The notes under the pieces are model-generated. The model saw only the letters and a list, made by a program, of their open reading frames with translations, searched no databases and was not told where the DNA came from. A DNA stretch of 64,000 nucleotides from NCBI RefSeq assembly GCF_006494375.1, contig NZ_VHIZ01000064.1, positions 1-64,000 on the forward strand. The letters run 5' to 3'. Below are positions 7,668 to 17,821 of this stretch, one piece after another; position 1 is the stretch's first letter, and every line of letters starts with the position of its first letter. Source of the DNA: Pantoea anthophila. Its GTDB lineage: Bacteria; Pseudomonadota; Gammaproteobacteria; Enterobacterales; Enterobacteriaceae. The translations under genes and the position numbers were made by a program.

Positions 7668-10271
7668 ATGCAGCGCACCTATCCGTGGCAGGCTGGCGCG
7701 CGGGGCCGCCTGTTGATGTTCAACCTGCTGGTGGTCGCCGTCACGCTGATGGTCAGCGTGGTGGCGATCGTCGGTTTTCGCCATGCCGGTTCGATTCAGG
7801 AGCAGGCACAGGCGCAGACGCTGGCGGACATGAACGGCAGTCTGGCGCTGGCGCGTGACACCGCCAATGTGGCGACGGCAGCCGTGCGGCTGTCGCAGGT
7901 AGTGGGCGCGCTGGAGTATCAGAGCGAATCACAGCGGCTTCAGCAGAATCAGCAGGCGCTGCAGCAGTCGCTGAGCCTGCTCGCCAGCGCCCCGCTGGCC
8001 GCGCGTCAGCCGGAGCGCATCGCCCGTATCCGCGCCCGCAGCCTGGAGCTGGAGCAGACGATTAACCGCCTGCTGCTCACCGGCCATCAGCGCCACCTGC
8101 AGCGCAATAACATGCTGAGTGACCTGTGGCAGTCGCAGATTCTGCTCGGCCACATCAGTCAGCGGCTGCGGCGGGAACCGCAGCGCCCGCCGGATAGCGG
8201 ACTGCGCGAGCAGACTGAGCGGCTGCTCAGCATCGCCATCCGCACGCCGTCGCCGATTGCGGTGATTGAGCAACTGCAGCAGGTGATGACGCAGTGGCGC
8301 AGCGTGCCGCTGACGGGCACCACCGGCGAGAACATTGCGCGACTGCTGGCGACCCAGCAGCGCCTGCTGCCGCTGGCGGAGGCGCTGGAACAGAGCGATC
8401 TGGCGATCGCCTACGCCACCTACCGGATTAAGGCGCTGGTGGCGATGCTGAATGAGGATATCAGTGCCTCGGTACAGCAGGTGGCGTTGCAGAGCGAAGC
8501 GCGAACCCTGGCGACCCACCGCGAGCTGGACTCCATCATCGGCTTTATCGCCCTTTTCGTGCTGCTGGCGCTGGCGATCACCGGCTATGCCGGGATCTAC
8601 ATCTACCGTAATCTCGGGTCGAGCCTGACGGCGATTGCTGCCGCCATGACGCGGCTGGCACAGGGGGAGCAGAACGTCAGCGTGCCGGGGTTGCAGCGCC
8701 GCGACGAACTGGGCGAACTGGCGCGGGCCTTCAACGTCTTTGCCCGCAATACCGCCTCGCTGGCGCACACCTCACGCCTGCTGAAAGAGAAGAGCAGCCA
8801 GCTGGAGTCCACCTTTCTGGCGATGCGCGACGGCTTTGCCCTGTTTGACCATCAGGGTCAGCTGGTGGTGTGGAACGCGCAGTATGCCGAACTGCTCGGC
8901 ATCGCGCCGCGGGAGCTTCATCGCGGCGTCCACTATCAGCAGCTGCTGGCTCCGCTGGCGGGAGATCTGCACGATCCCGGCGAACCGCAGGAGATCCGGC
9001 TGGCCGATGGCCGGACGCTGGAGCTGCGCTTCAGCCCGATCCCCCGGCGCGGCATGGTGAACACCGTTCTTGATCGCACCTCGCGCAAAACGCTGGAGGA
9101 GGCTCTGCAGCACAGCCAGAAGATGAAGGCGGTGGGCCAGCTGACCGGCGGCCTGGCGCACGACTTCAACAATCTGCTGGCGGTGATTATCGGCAGCCTG
9201 GCGCTGACCGAAGGGCAGCTGATGCCCGGCCCGCTCGCCAGCCGGATTGAGCGGGCGCGCCAGGCTGCCGACCGCGCCGCCCAGCTGACCCAGCGGCTGC
9301 TGGCCTTTTCACGTAAGCAGGCGCTGTTTCCGCGCGCGGTGTCGGTGGTCACGCTGGTGGACAACCTGCAGGGATTATTACAGCACTCGCTGCTGCCCGG
9401 ACAGCAGCTGATTATCGATGCGCAGCGTCCCGGCTGGCCCGCGTGGATCGATGCCGGTCAGCTGGAGAATGCGCTGATGAACCTGGTGGTCAACGCCCGC
9501 GATGCGATGCAGCAGCAAAGCGGCGAAATCCGGCTGCGCATCTGGAATCAGCGGCGGATCGAGGGGAGTGAAAAACGTGACCGGGTCACAATTGAGGTGA
9601 TCGACACGGGCTGCGGCATGTCGGCGGAGGTGCGTGAACAGGTTTTCGAGCCCTTTTTTACCACTAAGGCCACCGGCAGCGGCAGCGGGCTGGGCCTGTC
9701 AATGGTCTACGGTTTTGTACGGCAGTCGGGCGGTCAGATCGAGCTGGAAACCGCGCCGGGCCAGGGCACCACGGTGCGCCTTCTGCTGCCGCGCGCGCAG
9801 GAGGCGGTCGCCGCAGCGGTCGCGCCGCCTCCCCCGCAAGCCCTGCCGGCGGTGGCCAGCAACCGGCTGGTGCTGGTGCTGGATGATGAACCGGCGGTGC
9901 GGCAGACCCTGTGCGAACATCTGCACCAGCTGGGCTATCTGACGCTGGAGTGTGGCGACGGCGAAGCGGCGCTGGCGCTGCTGCGCCAGACACCCGATAT
10001 AGACCTGCTGATCAGCGACCTGATGCTGCCCGGCGAGATCAACGGGGCGGAGGTGGTGCGTCAGGCACAACAGAACTGGCCGCATCTCGCCACGCTGTTA
10101 ATCAGCGGTCAGGATCTGCGCCACCAGCCGGTCACGCTGCCGCTGTGTGAGCGGCTGGGCAAACCCTGGCAGCAGGCGCAGCTGGTGCAGGCGTTACAGC
10201 GCGCCTGGCAGCGCAGCGAACGGCTTAATCGCGCGCAGCAGGCTGCCACAGCGGCACCGGCTTCCCGATGA
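7668..10271 (+). CDS. Hybrid sensor histidine kinase
   Basis: Membrane hybrid kinase of 867 residues. Order: TM1 (about 15-37), a long helical periplasmic region (38-288), TM2 (289-312), HAMP (313-366), PAS (378-470), a HisKA domain with H498 in GGLAHDFNN, HATPase with N-box [11 protein letters not shown]1 DTGCGM and GSGLGLSMV, and a C-terminal receiver with D739/D740 and phospho-acceptor D784. The kinase-receiver order allows phosphorelay or self-quenching; no Hpt domain is visible. It is divergent from the sugar ABC operon and shares the flank with the lone response regulator at 2152-2895. Its last 47 bp overlap phnE2 tail to tail. Confidence 0.9.
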   Translation: MQRTYPWQAGARGRLLMFNLLVVAVTLMVSVVAIVGFRHAGSIQEQAQAQTLADMNGSLALARDTANVATAAVRLSQVVGALEYQSESQRLQQNQQALQQSLSLLASAPLAARQPERIARIRARSLELEQTINRLLLTGHQRHLQRNNMLSDLWQSQILLGHISQRLRREPQRPPDSGLREQTERLLSIAIRTPSPIAVIEQLQQVMTQWRSVPLTGTTGENIARLLATQQRLLPLAEALEQSDLAIAYATYRIKALVAMLNEDISASVQQVALQSEARTLATHRELDSIIGFIALFVLLALAITGYAGIYIYRNLGSSLTAIAAAMTRLAQGEQNVSVPGLQRRDELGELARAFNVFARNTASLAHTSRLLKEKSSQLESTFLAMRDGFALFDHQGQLVVWNAQYAELLGIAPRELHRGVHYQQLLAPLAGDLHDPGEPQEIRLADGRTLELRFSPIPRRGMVNTVLDRTSRKTLEEALQHSQKMKAVGQLTGGLAHDFNNLLAVIIGSLALTEGQLMPGPLASRIERARQAADRAAQLTQRLLAFSRKQALFPRAVSVVTLVDNLQGLLQHSLLPGQQLIIDAQRPGWPAWIDAGQLENALMNLVVNARDAMQQQSGEIRLRIWNQRRIEGSEKRDRVTIEVIDTGCGMSAEVREQVFEPFFTTKATGSGSGLGLSMVYGFVRQSGGQIELETAPGQGTTVRLLLPRAQEAVAAAVAPPPPQALPAVASNRLVLVLDDEPAVRQTLCEHLHQLGYLTLECGDGEAALALLRQTPDIDLLISDLMLPGEINGAEVVRQAQQNWPHLATLLISGQDLRHQPVTLPLCERLGKPWQQAQLVQALQRAWQRSERLNRAQQAATAAPASR

Positions 10272-11109
10272 TATAGCGTTTGCGCAGGCGACTGGAGATG
10301 ATATCCATGACCATCACCACCCCGACCAGTATCAGCGTCAGGAACATCACCACATCCCAGTTCCAGAGCCGCATATTCTCGGCGTAGACCAGGCCCACCC
10401 CGCCCGCGCCGACAAAGCCGAGCACCGCCGCAGAGCGGGTGTTGGACTCGATCTGATAGAGGCTCAGCGCCAGAAACTGCGGAAAGGATTGAGTGAAAAT
10501 GCCGAAACGGTGTTTCTGCAGGCTGTTAGCGCCCACCGCCCCCAGCCCGCGGCCCGGTGAACGTTCGACCGCCTCATGCCCTTCGGCGTAGAGTTTGCCG
10601 AGCAGGCCGACATCCTGCAGGATAATTGCCAGCACCCCGGCCAGCGGCCCCATGCCCACCGCACGAACGAAAATCAGCCCCCAGATCGCCATGTCAATGC
10701 CGCGCAGTAGGTCGAACAGTCGCCGCATCAGAAACGCCAGCGGCTTCGCGGCGCGATCGTGCATCACGTTGCGCGCAGCCAGGAACGACAGCGGCAGCGC
10801 AATCAGCGAGGCGGTCAGCGTACCGGCAAACACGATCCCCAGGGTGATCCCGACCTGCGACAGATAGTAGCTGAAGGGCCAGTTCATAAAGTCATGCCAG
10901 ACAAACATCCGCAGAAAGTAGCGCCCCAGCTGCTGGCAGCCCGCCAGCAGGCGCGATCCCTCCAGCCCGAACACCGAAAAGAAATAGAGATAGTAGAGCA
11001 GGAGTGCCAGCGCCATCAGTGCCAGACGACGCAGATAGCGCGGCTGCGCGGCAAACAGCTCGCGATGCTGCTGCTTCAGCTGCGCGATGGCGGGAACGGA
11101 ACGAATCAT
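10225..11109 (-). CDS. phnE2: Phosphonate ABC transporter permease PhnE (second copy)
   Basis: Inner-membrane permease, 294 residues, with the BPD_transp_1 coupling region (GLGAVGANSLQKH) and the GFVGAGGVG motif typical of PhnE. It pairs with PhnE1, which overlaps it by 4 bp (ATGA), so the transporter is probably a PhnE1-PhnE2 heterodimer driven by PhnC and fed by PhnD. Last gene of the phn locus. Its 3' end runs 47 bp into the kinase gene on the other strand, and I see no terminator between them. Confidence 0.9.
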   Translation of the reverse strand: MIRSVPAIAQLKQQHRELFAAQPRYLRRLALMALALLLYYLYFFSVFGLEGSRLLAGCQQLGRYFLRMFVWHDFMNWPFSYYLSQVGITLGIVFAGTLTASLIALPLSFLAARNVMHDRAAKPLAFLMRRLFDLLRGIDMAIWGLIFVRAVGMGPLAGVLAIILQDVGLLGKLYAEGHEAVERSPGRGLGAVGANSLQKHRFGIFTQSFPQFLALSLYQIESNTRSAAVLGFVGAGGVGLVYAENMRLWNWDVVMFLTLILVGVVMVMDIISSRLRKRYIIGKPVPLWQPAARD

Positions 11110-11966
11110 GCGCGCTCTCCTGTGACACGACGACGCAGCTGACCGGACAGCGTATCCAGCAGCGACACCACAATCAGAATCAGCAGCAGGGTGATGCTGA
11201 CCTGGTCGTAGCGGTCGAGTTTGATGTTGGTCATCAGCTCCTGGCCGATGCCGCCCGCCCCCACCAGCCCGAGGATGGTGGAGGATCGGAAGTTAATCTC
11301 CAGCCGCATAAAGCTGTAGGAGAGAAAGGCGGGTTTCACCTGCGGCCAGAAGGCAAAGCGCATCCGCTGCAGTTTACTGGCTCCGCAGGCGGCCAGGCCG
11401 CGCACCGGCTTATCTGACGCGGACTCAATCGCCTCATAAAAGAGCTTGGTCAGGCTGCCCACCGTGTGCAGCGCCAGCGCCAGGAAGCCGGGTATCGCCC
11501 CGATACCAAACGCCATGACAAACATCACCGCCCACGCCAGTTCCGGCATGGTGCGCAGAAAGGCGACAAAGGCGCGAATCGCCATCCGCACGCTGACCGG
11601 CGTCTGCGTATTGTCGGCGGCGAAAAAGGCGAGCACCGCCGCCAGCCCCACCGCCAGCAGCGTCGCCGCCAGTGCCAGCTGCAGGGTTTCCCAGATCAGC
11701 GGCAGCTGGATCGGCAGACGGTAGCCCCAGTAGGCCAGCGAGCCTTCTGTTTTGCCGTAGGCAAACAGCAGCGGCAGATGCAGCACCGGCAGGATCTCAT
11801 GCAGGTAGTCAAAGAAGTGCGGCAGCGACTGCCAGACGGTGAGCAGATTAAATTCTGCCACCCTGCCCGCCGCCAGATAGAGCGTGACCAGCAGCAGTGA
11901 CCAGATAAGCGTGTCGCGTTTTTGCTGACGGCGGATGCGCTGGTAATAGTGTTCGAAGTCGGTCAA
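11106..11966 (-). CDS. phnE1: Phosphonate ABC transporter permease PhnE (first copy)
   Basis: Permease of 286 residues with the GLAACGASKLQRM coupling helix and GLVGAGGIGQEL signature. The best start is TTG at 11966, because GGAG lies 7 nt upstream and no ATG or GTG has a comparable site; the upstream extension to 12023 is unlike the family. An 80-bp gap separates it from phnD. Translation is probably coupled to phnE2 through the ATGA overlap. Distinct from its paralogue at 10225-11109, with an extra N-terminal segment carrying a TM helix near residue 24. Confidence 0.88.
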   Translation of the reverse strand: MTDFEHYYQRIRRQQKRDTLIWSLLLVTLYLAAGRVAEFNLLTVWQSLPHFFDYLHEILPVLHLPLLFAYGKTEGSLAYWGYRLPIQLPLIWETLQLALAATLLAVGLAAVLAFFAADNTQTPVSVRMAIRAFVAFLRTMPELAWAVMFVMAFGIGAIPGFLALALHTVGSLTKLFYEAIESASDKPVRGLAACGASKLQRMRFAFWPQVKPAFLSYSFMRLEINFRSSTILGLVGAGGIGQELMTNIKLDRYDQVSITLLLILIVVSLLDTLSGQLRRRVTGERA

Positions 11967-12046
11967 GGGGGATCTCCGGCGTGAAAGCAGCGGGACGCTG
12001 GCCGCGTCCCGCTCTCCCCGCAAGGCGGGGAAGTCAGGAAGAATCG

Positions 12047-12973
12047 TCAGCCGCGGCTGCCTTTCATCAGGTCGCGCTTCATATCGATAATGCTCTGATA
12101 GTCGGCAACGGTGGCCGGGCCGATATGCTGCTTGCCGCCCACCGCTTTCACGAAGCAGTCGTGATCGTCTTTATCCAGCTTTTTAATCGCCGCCACCACT
12201 TTCGCTTTGAAGTCGGCAGGCAGTTTGTTGCTGACCAGCACCGGACCGTTGGGGATCAGCGGCGACTGCCAGATGATGCGGATCTGCTTCATCAGGTCGG
12301 GGTGATCCATGCGGATCAGGCGGCCAAACGCGCCCGAGGTATAGCCGCTGTTATAGTCCCCCACCAGCGAGGTCCAGGTGACCGCGCCGTCAAACTGGTT
12401 GTTCAGCACGCCCAGAATGTCCTGCTCATGGCCGCCGGAGAAGGTGACGCTGGAGAAGGTGTTGTTATATTTGTCATCCACCGAGCCGCCGAACATCTTC
12501 TTAAACGCCTGATTCGGCATCAGGAAGCCGGAGGTCGAGTCCGGATCGGCCATGCCGAACGATTTCCCCTTCAGGTCTTCCAGCTTTTTGTAGGGGCTGT
12601 CCGCTTTGACGATCACCACTGAGTGGTAGCCGCGGGAGTTGTCTTTGTCATCCACCACGATGCCGACCACCTCCACCGCTTTCGGGTCCTGCAGGTAGAC
12701 CGAAGCGAAAGAGGCGGGTGACATGCTCAGCACCATATCGATTTTGCCGCCCAGCAGTCCCTGAATCACGCCCGAATAGTCAGAGGCGTTGCGCATCTGA
12801 GTATCCACACCCAGCTCTTTATCAAAGAAGGTCTTCACGCACTGATTATCACCAATCTGCTGGGTGGCGTTCTGACCGCCCAGAATCCCCAGATTCAGCT
12901 GTTTTGGCGCATCCGCTGCGCTGACACCCGACGCCATAACGCCGATCAGTAGTGCTAAAGAAGTCAGTTTCAT
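12047..12973 (-). CDS. phnD: Phosphonate-binding periplasmic protein PhnD
   Basis: Binding protein of 308 residues with a Sec signal peptide (1-19, ending in an SAADA-type site). The mature protein has the phosphonate/phosphite-binding family motifs: SYGVIQGLL-like DYSGVIQGLLGGK, DPDSTSGFLMPN and the TFSGGHEQDILGV region. It is clearly more divergent from E. coli PhnD than the lyase subunits are from theirs, so its ligand range may differ. It lies between phnC and phnE1. Confidence 0.87.
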   Translation of the reverse strand: MKLTSLALLIGVMASGVSAADAPKQLNLGILGGQNATQQIGDNQCVKTFFDKELGVDTQMRNASDYSGVIQGLLGGKIDMVLSMSPASFASVYLQDPKAVEVVGIVVDDKDNSRGYHSVVIVKADSPYKKLEDLKGKSFGMADPDSTSGFLMPNQAFKKMFGGSVDDKYNNTFSSVTFSGGHEQDILGVLNNQFDGAVTWTSLVGDYNSGYTSGAFGRLIRMDHPDLMKQIRIIWQSPLIPNGPVLVSNKLPADFKAKVVAAIKKLDKDDHDCFVKAVGGKQHIGPATVADYQSIIDMKRDLMKGSRG

Positions 12974-12999
12974 TCGGAGTTGTTCTCTTGCTGTGGAAG

Positions 13000-13830
13000 T
13001 TAATGGATCTGGTTAAGTTCATCGCCGTACAGCTGTTGCAGCAGGCTGTCAGTCAGTCGGGAAGGATGACCGTCAAACAGCACCACGCCGCGCTGGATGC
13101 CTATCACCCGGGTGCAGTAGCGTTTCACCAGCTCAATGGAGTGCAGGTTGACCATCACGCTGATGCCCTGCTCGCTGACCTGCCGCAGCACATCCATGAT
13201 GCGCGTCGTGTTTTTCGGATCGAGTGACGCCACCGGCTCATCGGCCAGCAGGATTCGGGGGTTCTGCATGAGCGCCCGGCAGATCGCCACCCGCTGCATC
13301 TGTCCGCCGGAGAGATTCTCTGCCCGCTGCAGCGCCTGCGGCAGCATGTTCATCCACTGCAGCAGTTCGATAGCGTGCGCCCGGTCGTGGTCGGAGAAGA
13401 TTTTAAAAAAGGATTTCAGCGTGCTGGTCTGGCTCAGGCGGCCCAGCAGCACATTGGTCAGCACGTCGAGGCGCGGCACCAGGCAGAAATCCTGAAAGAT
13501 CATGCCGCACTGGCTGCGCCATTCCCGCATCTGGCGGCTGTTGAGGGTGACCACGTTACGCTCGGCTTCCCCTTTATGCAGGCTGATAATCGCCCCCGCC
13601 GTCGCGCTGATGGTGCCGTTAAGCATATGCAGCAGCGTCGATTTCCCGGCGCCGGAGCGGCCGATCACCGCCACCAGCTCACCGGCATGGAGATCGAAAC
13701 TGACCCGATCCAGCACCGGCGTGTCACCGTAGGTTTTGCTCAATCCCTGCACCGACAACACTTTTTGTCCGCTGAAACTGACCGGGGGCCGATCGTGGTC
13801 GACCACCGTTTTCAGAAGTGCCTGTGCCAT
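13000..13830 (-). CDS. phnC: Phosphonate ABC transporter ATPase PhnC
   Basis: ABC ATPase of 276 residues: Walker [12 protein letters not shown]-loop MIFQDFCLV, signature LSGGQMQR, Walker [13 protein letters not shown] and H-loop NLHSIEL. Start at the ATG at 13830, with CGGAG 6 nt upstream; a start at 13845 is possible but less well placed. First gene of phnCDE1E2 and preceded by its own Pho box inside the end of phnP, so transport genes can be transcribed apart from the lyase genes. Confidence 0.92.
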   Translation of the reverse strand: MAQALLKTVVDHDRPPVSFSGQKVLSVQGLSKTYGDTPVLDRVSFDLHAGELVAVIGRSGAGKSTLLHMLNGTISATAGAIISLHKGEAERNVVTLNSRQMREWRSQCGMIFQDFCLVPRLDVLTNVLLGRLSQTSTLKSFFKIFSDHDRAHAIELLQWMNMLPQALQRAENLSGGQMQRVAICRALMQNPRILLADEPVASLDPKNTTRIMDVLRQVSEQGISVMVNLHSIELVKRYCTRVIGIQRGVVLFDGHPSRLTDSLLQQLYGDELNQIH

Positions 13831-13866
13831 GCTGTTCTCCGTCATCTCTGATTGCGTTCTGCCGGT

Positions 13867-13923
13867 TATTAAGGCGTGGCACGATGAAAGCGGGATGACA
13901 GTCAGATGATCAAACTGTGACAG
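13867..13923 (-). promoter_or_regulatory. Tandem Pho box and -10 upstream of phnC
   Basis: On the minus strand, four 7-mers CTGTCAC, TGATCAT, CTGTCAT and CTTTCAT occur at exact 11-bp steps (13917, 13906, 13895 and 13884, left edges). This is the spacing of PhoB-binding repeats (7 + 4 bp). A TTAATA -10 element follows after 11 bp (13867-13872), the geometry of PhoB-activated promoters in which the Pho box replaces the -35. It overlaps the last codons of phnP. Confidence 0.85.
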
Positions 13924-14680
13924 GCCAGGGCGCGCCGCACAGCAGCGTCTGGCCATCACGCGCAGCCTGCACCCCCTCCGGCAGCGGATTTTCCGCCAGC
14001 CAGTTATCCATCTCATGACTGAGATGGGTCAGCCAGCTCTGGCGCGGCCGCAGCAGCGCCACAATGGCCAGGGCCTGGGTGACATCGTTGTGGTTGCGCG
14101 GTCTGGCAGACGGCGGGTCGTTGCAGTCGATCACCAGCTGATCCAGCGGCTGACCGCGCAGAAAGTCGGCGGTGTCGGGGGGCAGCCCGCAGGTGTCACA
14201 CAGCCAGGCGAGCCGGTGACCGTGCCAGTCGAACAGATAGCCGTGCGTCAGCTTTGAGTGCTGAAGCGGCAGCGGCGTCACCTGTAACTCGCCAAAGGCG
14301 TGTGCCACAAACGGGGTTAAGGCGGGACGAAAGTCGAGCAGGCCGGGATGTTTATAGAGATCGTCACAGCCGCGCGGGTCGGGCGGCCCCCAGACCGGAA
14401 TCGGTGCCCCCCGCCCCCAGCGCAGCGCAAACAGTCCCTGCACATGGTCCATGTGGTAGTGGGTGAGCAGAATACGCGTCAGCGATCCGGGCGGAAAGCG
14501 CGACGCCAGCAGTGGCAGGCCGGCATCCAGCAGGATGCGCTCGCGCCCGGTCTCAATCAGCGCACTGCAGGGCGCACGGGCGTAATCGCTATGGCGCTGC
14601 GCCCGCTGGCAGGCACGGCAGTCGCAGCCCGGCAGCGGCGCGGCGGTCACCCCACCGGTGCCGAGAAAAGTGAGTTTCAT
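13910..14680 (-). CDS. phnP: Phosphoribosyl 1,2-cyclic phosphate phosphodiesterase PhnP
   Basis: Metallo-beta-lactamase fold enzyme of 256 residues that opens 5-phosphoribosyl 1,2-cyclic phosphate to ribose 1,5-bisphosphate. Visible are the THYHMDH metal motif, later DTCG and HLSHEMD ligands, and the N-terminal cysteine-rich structural zinc site (CDCRAC). ATGA overlap with phnN indicates coupled translation. Here it is followed by phnC rather than closing the operon; phnO is absent. Confidence 0.93.
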   Translation of the reverse strand: MKLTFLGTGGVTAAPLPGCDCRACQRAQRHSDYARAPCSALIETGRERILLDAGLPLLASRFPPGSLTRILLTHYHMDHVQGLFALRWGRGAPIPVWGPPDPRGCDDLYKHPGLLDFRPALTPFVAHAFGELQVTPLPLQHSKLTHGYLFDWHGHRLAWLCDTCGLPPDTADFLRGQPLDQLVIDCNDPPSARPRNHNDVTQALAIVALLRPRQSWLTHLSHEMDNWLAENPLPEGVQAARDGQTLLCGAPWPVTV

Positions 14681-15213
14681 TGCGCCGTCTCCACTATCTG
14701 ACGCAGCTGCCGGACGGTCTCTGCCAGCGCGCCATCGTTGTTAAGGATCAGGCAGCCATCGGGCTGCGGCTGGGCGGCACGCGCCAGTCGCCGGGCGATT
14801 GCCGCCTCATCTTCCCGTCCGCGCAGGCGCAGGCGCGCCGCCAGCACCGCTGGCGTGACCTGCAGGCAGACCGGCAGCAGCTGCGGACCGAAGCGGGCCT
14901 GCGCCTGCGCCAGATGCAGCCGCGAGCCGTTGACCACCACGTTCTGTCCGCGCAGCAGCCACTGCTCTGTCTCACAGCCAATGCCATAGCTGAAACCGTG
15001 CGCCTGCCAGCTCACCGCGAACAGCCCCAGCGCCGCGCGGCGGGCGAACTCCGCCTCGCTCAGCGCCACGTGGTTTTCACCGCCCGCATCCGCTGCGCGG
15101 GTGATATAGCGATGGGCGATCAGCAGGCGCGGCGGCGGTGCCGCCCGCAGCGCATCCAGCAGGCTATCCTTGCCTGAGCCCGAGGGACCGGTGAGCCAGA
15201 TCAGCCGCGCCAT
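14677..15213 (-). CDS. phnN: Ribose 1,5-bisphosphokinase PhnN
   Basis: P-loop kinase of 178 residues that phosphorylates ribose 1,5-bisphosphate to PRPP. Walker [10 protein letters not shown] lies at residues 9-17 and the guanylate-kinase-like core follows. The start at 15213 shares one base with the phnM stop (TGATG). A longer frame upstream to 15300 lies inside phnM and is rejected. Confidence 0.93.
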   Translation of the reverse strand: MARLIWLTGPSGSGKDSLLDALRAAPPPRLLIAHRYITRAADAGGENHVALSEAEFARRAALGLFAVSWQAHGFSYGIGCETEQWLLRGQNVVVNGSRLHLAQAQARFGPQLLPVCLQVTPAVLAARLRLRGREDEAAIARRLARAAQPQPDGCLILNNDGALAETVRQLRQIVETAQ

Positions 15214-16349
15214 CAGTAGACCTGCCGGCCTTTGCTCCAGACGTGGCGCACATGCGGGTAGCCATGTGCGGTGTGCGCCAGCACCAGATCGGCGCGACAC
15301 CCTTCGGCGATTACCCCGCGATCCTCAAGCCCCAGCGCGCGGGCCGGATTGCAGGTGACCAGCGCAATCGCCTGCGCCGTGCCGAGCGTGTTGCGCTCAT
15401 CCTCAGCCAGCCGGAACGCCGCATCCAGCAGGCTGGCCGGGTAGTAATCGGAGGAGAGAATGTTCAGCAGGCCGTGAGAGGCCAGCTCCCAGGCGGCGAC
15501 GTTGCCGGAGTGCGAGCCGCCGCGCACGATGTTGGGCGCCCCCATCAGCACCTGCATATTGCGATAGCGCGAGGCGCGTGCCGCCTCCAGGGTGGTGGGA
15601 AATTCGGCGATGCGGCTGCCCGCCGCATGGGACTCCTCCACATGCGCGGCGGTGGCATCATCGTGGCTGGCAATGGCGATGCCATGTTCCCGGCAGAGTC
15701 CGGCGATCGCCTGACGATTGGGCTGCGACCAGGCCGCCGCCAGCGTGAGCTGCTCGTGCTCAAACTGATCCATCTCCGCGTCATTCAGCTGGTATTTGCC
15801 CTGATAATATTCGCGATATTTTGTCAGCGACGCATACTGCCGCTGCCCCGGCGAATGATCCATCAGCGAGACCAGCGCCAGTTCCGGCGTGCCCATCAGC
15901 GCCTCAAACAGCGGCGCGGTGGTCGGGTGCGGCAGTTCACAGCGCAGATGCAGCAGATGCTCGGCGCGGTTCAGCCCTTTACGATTGCTGTCGCGGATGG
16001 CGTCGATCATCCTGCTGAGATTCTCCAGACGGTGACCGCCGTCGCGCACATCGCCGACGCCAATGGCGTCCAGCACCGTGGTAATGCCGCTGGAGACCAT
16101 CAGCGCATCGTGGCTGCTCATCGCCGAATGCGCAGGCCAGTCCACTTTGGGGCGCGGGGTGAAAAACTTGTCGAGGTTGTCGGTGTGCAGCTCCACCAGC
16201 CCCGGCAGCAGCCAGGCCCCCTCGCCGTCCAGCGCGCCCGGCTGCTGGCTGCGGGTTTCGCTGAAGCTGCTGATACGCTCATCGCGGAACTCCAGCGACC
16301 CGCTGATGACCTCATTTTCCAGCACCAGTCTGACATTGTTGATGATCAT
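15213..16349 (-). CDS. phnM: Alpha-D-ribose 1-methylphosphonate 5-triphosphate diphosphatase PhnM
   Basis: Amidohydrolase-superfamily enzyme of 378 residues that releases pyrophosphate from the ribose 1-alkylphosphonate 5-triphosphate made by PhnGHIL, giving the substrate of PhnJ. The metal motif appears as ELHTDNLDK near residue 53, with further ligands in [11 protein letters not shown]. Four-base ATGA overlap with phnL. Length matches E. coli PhnM. Confidence 0.94.
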   Translation of the reverse strand: MIINNVRLVLENEVISGSLEFRDERISSFSETRSQQPGALDGEGAWLLPGLVELHTDNLDKFFTPRPKVDWPAHSAMSSHDALMVSSGITTVLDAIGVGDVRDGGHRLENLSRMIDAIRDSNRKGLNRAEHLLHLRCELPHPTTAPLFEALMGTPELALVSLMDHSPGQRQYASLTKYREYYQGKYQLNDAEMDQFEHEQLTLAAAWSQPNRQAIAGLCREHGIAIASHDDATAAHVEESHAAGSRIAEFPTTLEAARASRYRNMQVLMGAPNIVRGGSHSGNVAAWELASHGLLNILSSDYYPASLLDAAFRLAEDERNTLGTAQAIALVTCNPARALGLEDRGVIAEGCRADLVLAHTAHGYPHVRHVWSKGRQVY

Positions 16350-17059
16350 GCCTGCGCTCCTGTCTCAATGGGGTGCATCAGATGCAGCCGATCGGCCACC
16401 TGCTCGCGCACCGCCCGATCGTGAAAAATGCCAACAATGGCGGCACCCCGGGCGCGCGCCTCTTCAATCAGACTCACCACCGCCGCGCTGTTGACGCTGT
16501 CGAGGGAGGCGGTGGGTTCATCCAGCAGCAGCACCGGATAGTCAGCGATAAAGCCGCGCGCAATGTTCACCCGCTGCTGCTCTCCGCCGGAGAAGGTGGA
16601 CGGTGCCAGCGACCAGAGGCGCTGCGGCACGTTGAGCCGGCTCAGCAGGTCGGCGGCGCGCGCTTCGCAGAACCGGCGGTCGACGCCGCGCTCCAGCAGT
16701 GGCTGCATCACAATCTCCAGCGTCGGCACGCGCGGGATGACCCGCAGAAACTGACTCACCCAGCCCAGCGTGTCGCGGCGCAGCGCGATAATCTGCCGCG
16801 CCGGGGCCTGCGCCATATCGACCCATTCCCCCTGGTGCGCGACCCGGATATAGCCGCTGTCGGGCTGATAGTTACCGTAGAGCGTGCGCAGCAGGGTCGA
16901 TTTGCCGCTGCCCGAGTGACCGTGCAGCACCACGCATTCGCCCTCGCCCACCGTCAGGCTGGCGTTGTGCAGCACCGGCAGCGCCGCGCCGTTCTGGTTG
17001 TGCAGCACAAAGGTTTTACACAGGTTTCCGACCTGCAGACGCGGATTGATAGTCGTCAT
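16346..17059 (-). CDS. phnL: C-P lyase accessory ATPase PhnL
   Basis: ABC-type ATPase of 237 residues with Walker [10 protein letters not shown], signature [15 protein letters not shown] and Walker [12 protein letters not shown]. It has no cognate membrane domain; PhnL is needed with PhnGHI for attachment of the phosphonate to the ribose of ATP. The ATG directly follows the phnK stop without a gap. Confidence 0.94.
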   Translation of the reverse strand: MTTINPRLQVGNLCKTFVLHNQNGAALPVLHNASLTVGEGECVVLHGHSGSGKSTLLRTLYGNYQPDSGYIRVAHQGEWVDMAQAPARQIIALRRDTLGWVSQFLRVIPRVPTLEIVMQPLLERGVDRRFCEARAADLLSRLNVPQRLWSLAPSTFSGGEQQRVNIARGFIADYPVLLLDEPTASLDSVNSAAVVSLIEEARARGAAIVGIFHDRAVREQVADRLHLMHPIETGAQA

Positions 17060-17821
17060 TTAATTGAGCACCGAAGAGACCAGCAGTTGTGTGTAAGGAT
17101 GATGGGGATCGTCAAGCACCCGGTCGGTCAGACCGCTCTCCACCACCCGCCCCTGTTTCATCACCAGCAGACGATGTGCCAGCAGGCGCGCCACGCCGAG
17201 ATCGTGGGTGACGATCACCACCGCCAGGTTCAGCTCCCGCACCAGGGTGCGCAGCAGATCCAGCAGGCGTGCCTGCACCGAGACATCCAGCCCGCCGGTC
17301 GGCTCATCCATAAACAGCAGCTGTGGCTGCGTCACCAGGTTGCGGGCGATCTGCAGACGCTGCTGCATGCCGCCGGAAAAGGTGGTGGGCAAATCGTCGA
17401 TGCGGCCGGGGTCAATCTCCACCGCCTGCAGCCAGCGGCTCGCCGTTGCGCGGATGTCGCCATAGTGCCGCGCGCCGGTCGCCATCAGCCGTTCGCCGAT
17501 GTTGCCGCCCGCGCTGACCTGCGGACGCAGTCCGTCCATCGGATGCTGATGCACCACGCCCCACTCGGTGCGCAGCAGGTGACGGCGCTCGCTTTCACTC
17601 ATCTGCCAGAGGTTGCGCCCCTGATAGAGAAGCGAGCCCTGCTGCGGTGCGAGGCGTGCCGAGAGGCTGTGCAGGAGCGTGGTTTTACCGGAGCCGGACT
17701 CGCCAACGATGCCCAGCACCTCGCCGGGATAGAGATCAAAGCTGACCTGCTCAAACCCTTTGCCCGGCGCATAAAGATGGGTGAGCTGGCTGACCGCAAG
17801 CAGCGGCTGTTCACTGTGCAT
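17060..17821 (-). CDS. phnK: C-P lyase accessory ATPase PhnK
   Basis: ABC-type ATPase of 253 residues, very close to E. coli PhnK: QPLLAVSQLTHLYAPGKGF start, Walker A GESGSGKTT, signature FSGGMQQRLQIARNL. PhnK docks on the PhnJ subunits of the GHIJ core complex. The ATG at 17821 overlaps the end of phnJ by 11 bp. The frame open up to 17869 adds residues absent from the family. Confidence 0.94.
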   Translation of the reverse strand: MHSEQPLLAVSQLTHLYAPGKGFEQVSFDLYPGEVLGIVGESGSGKTTLLHSLSARLAPQQGSLLYQGRNLWQMSESERRHLLRTEWGVVHQHPMDGLRPQVSAGGNIGERLMATGARHYGDIRATASRWLQAVEIDPGRIDDLPTTFSGGMQQRLQIARNLVTQPQLLFMDEPTGGLDVSVQARLLDLLRTLVRELNLAVVIVTHDLGVARLLAHRLLVMKQGRVVESGLTDRVLDDPHHPYTQLLVSSVLN

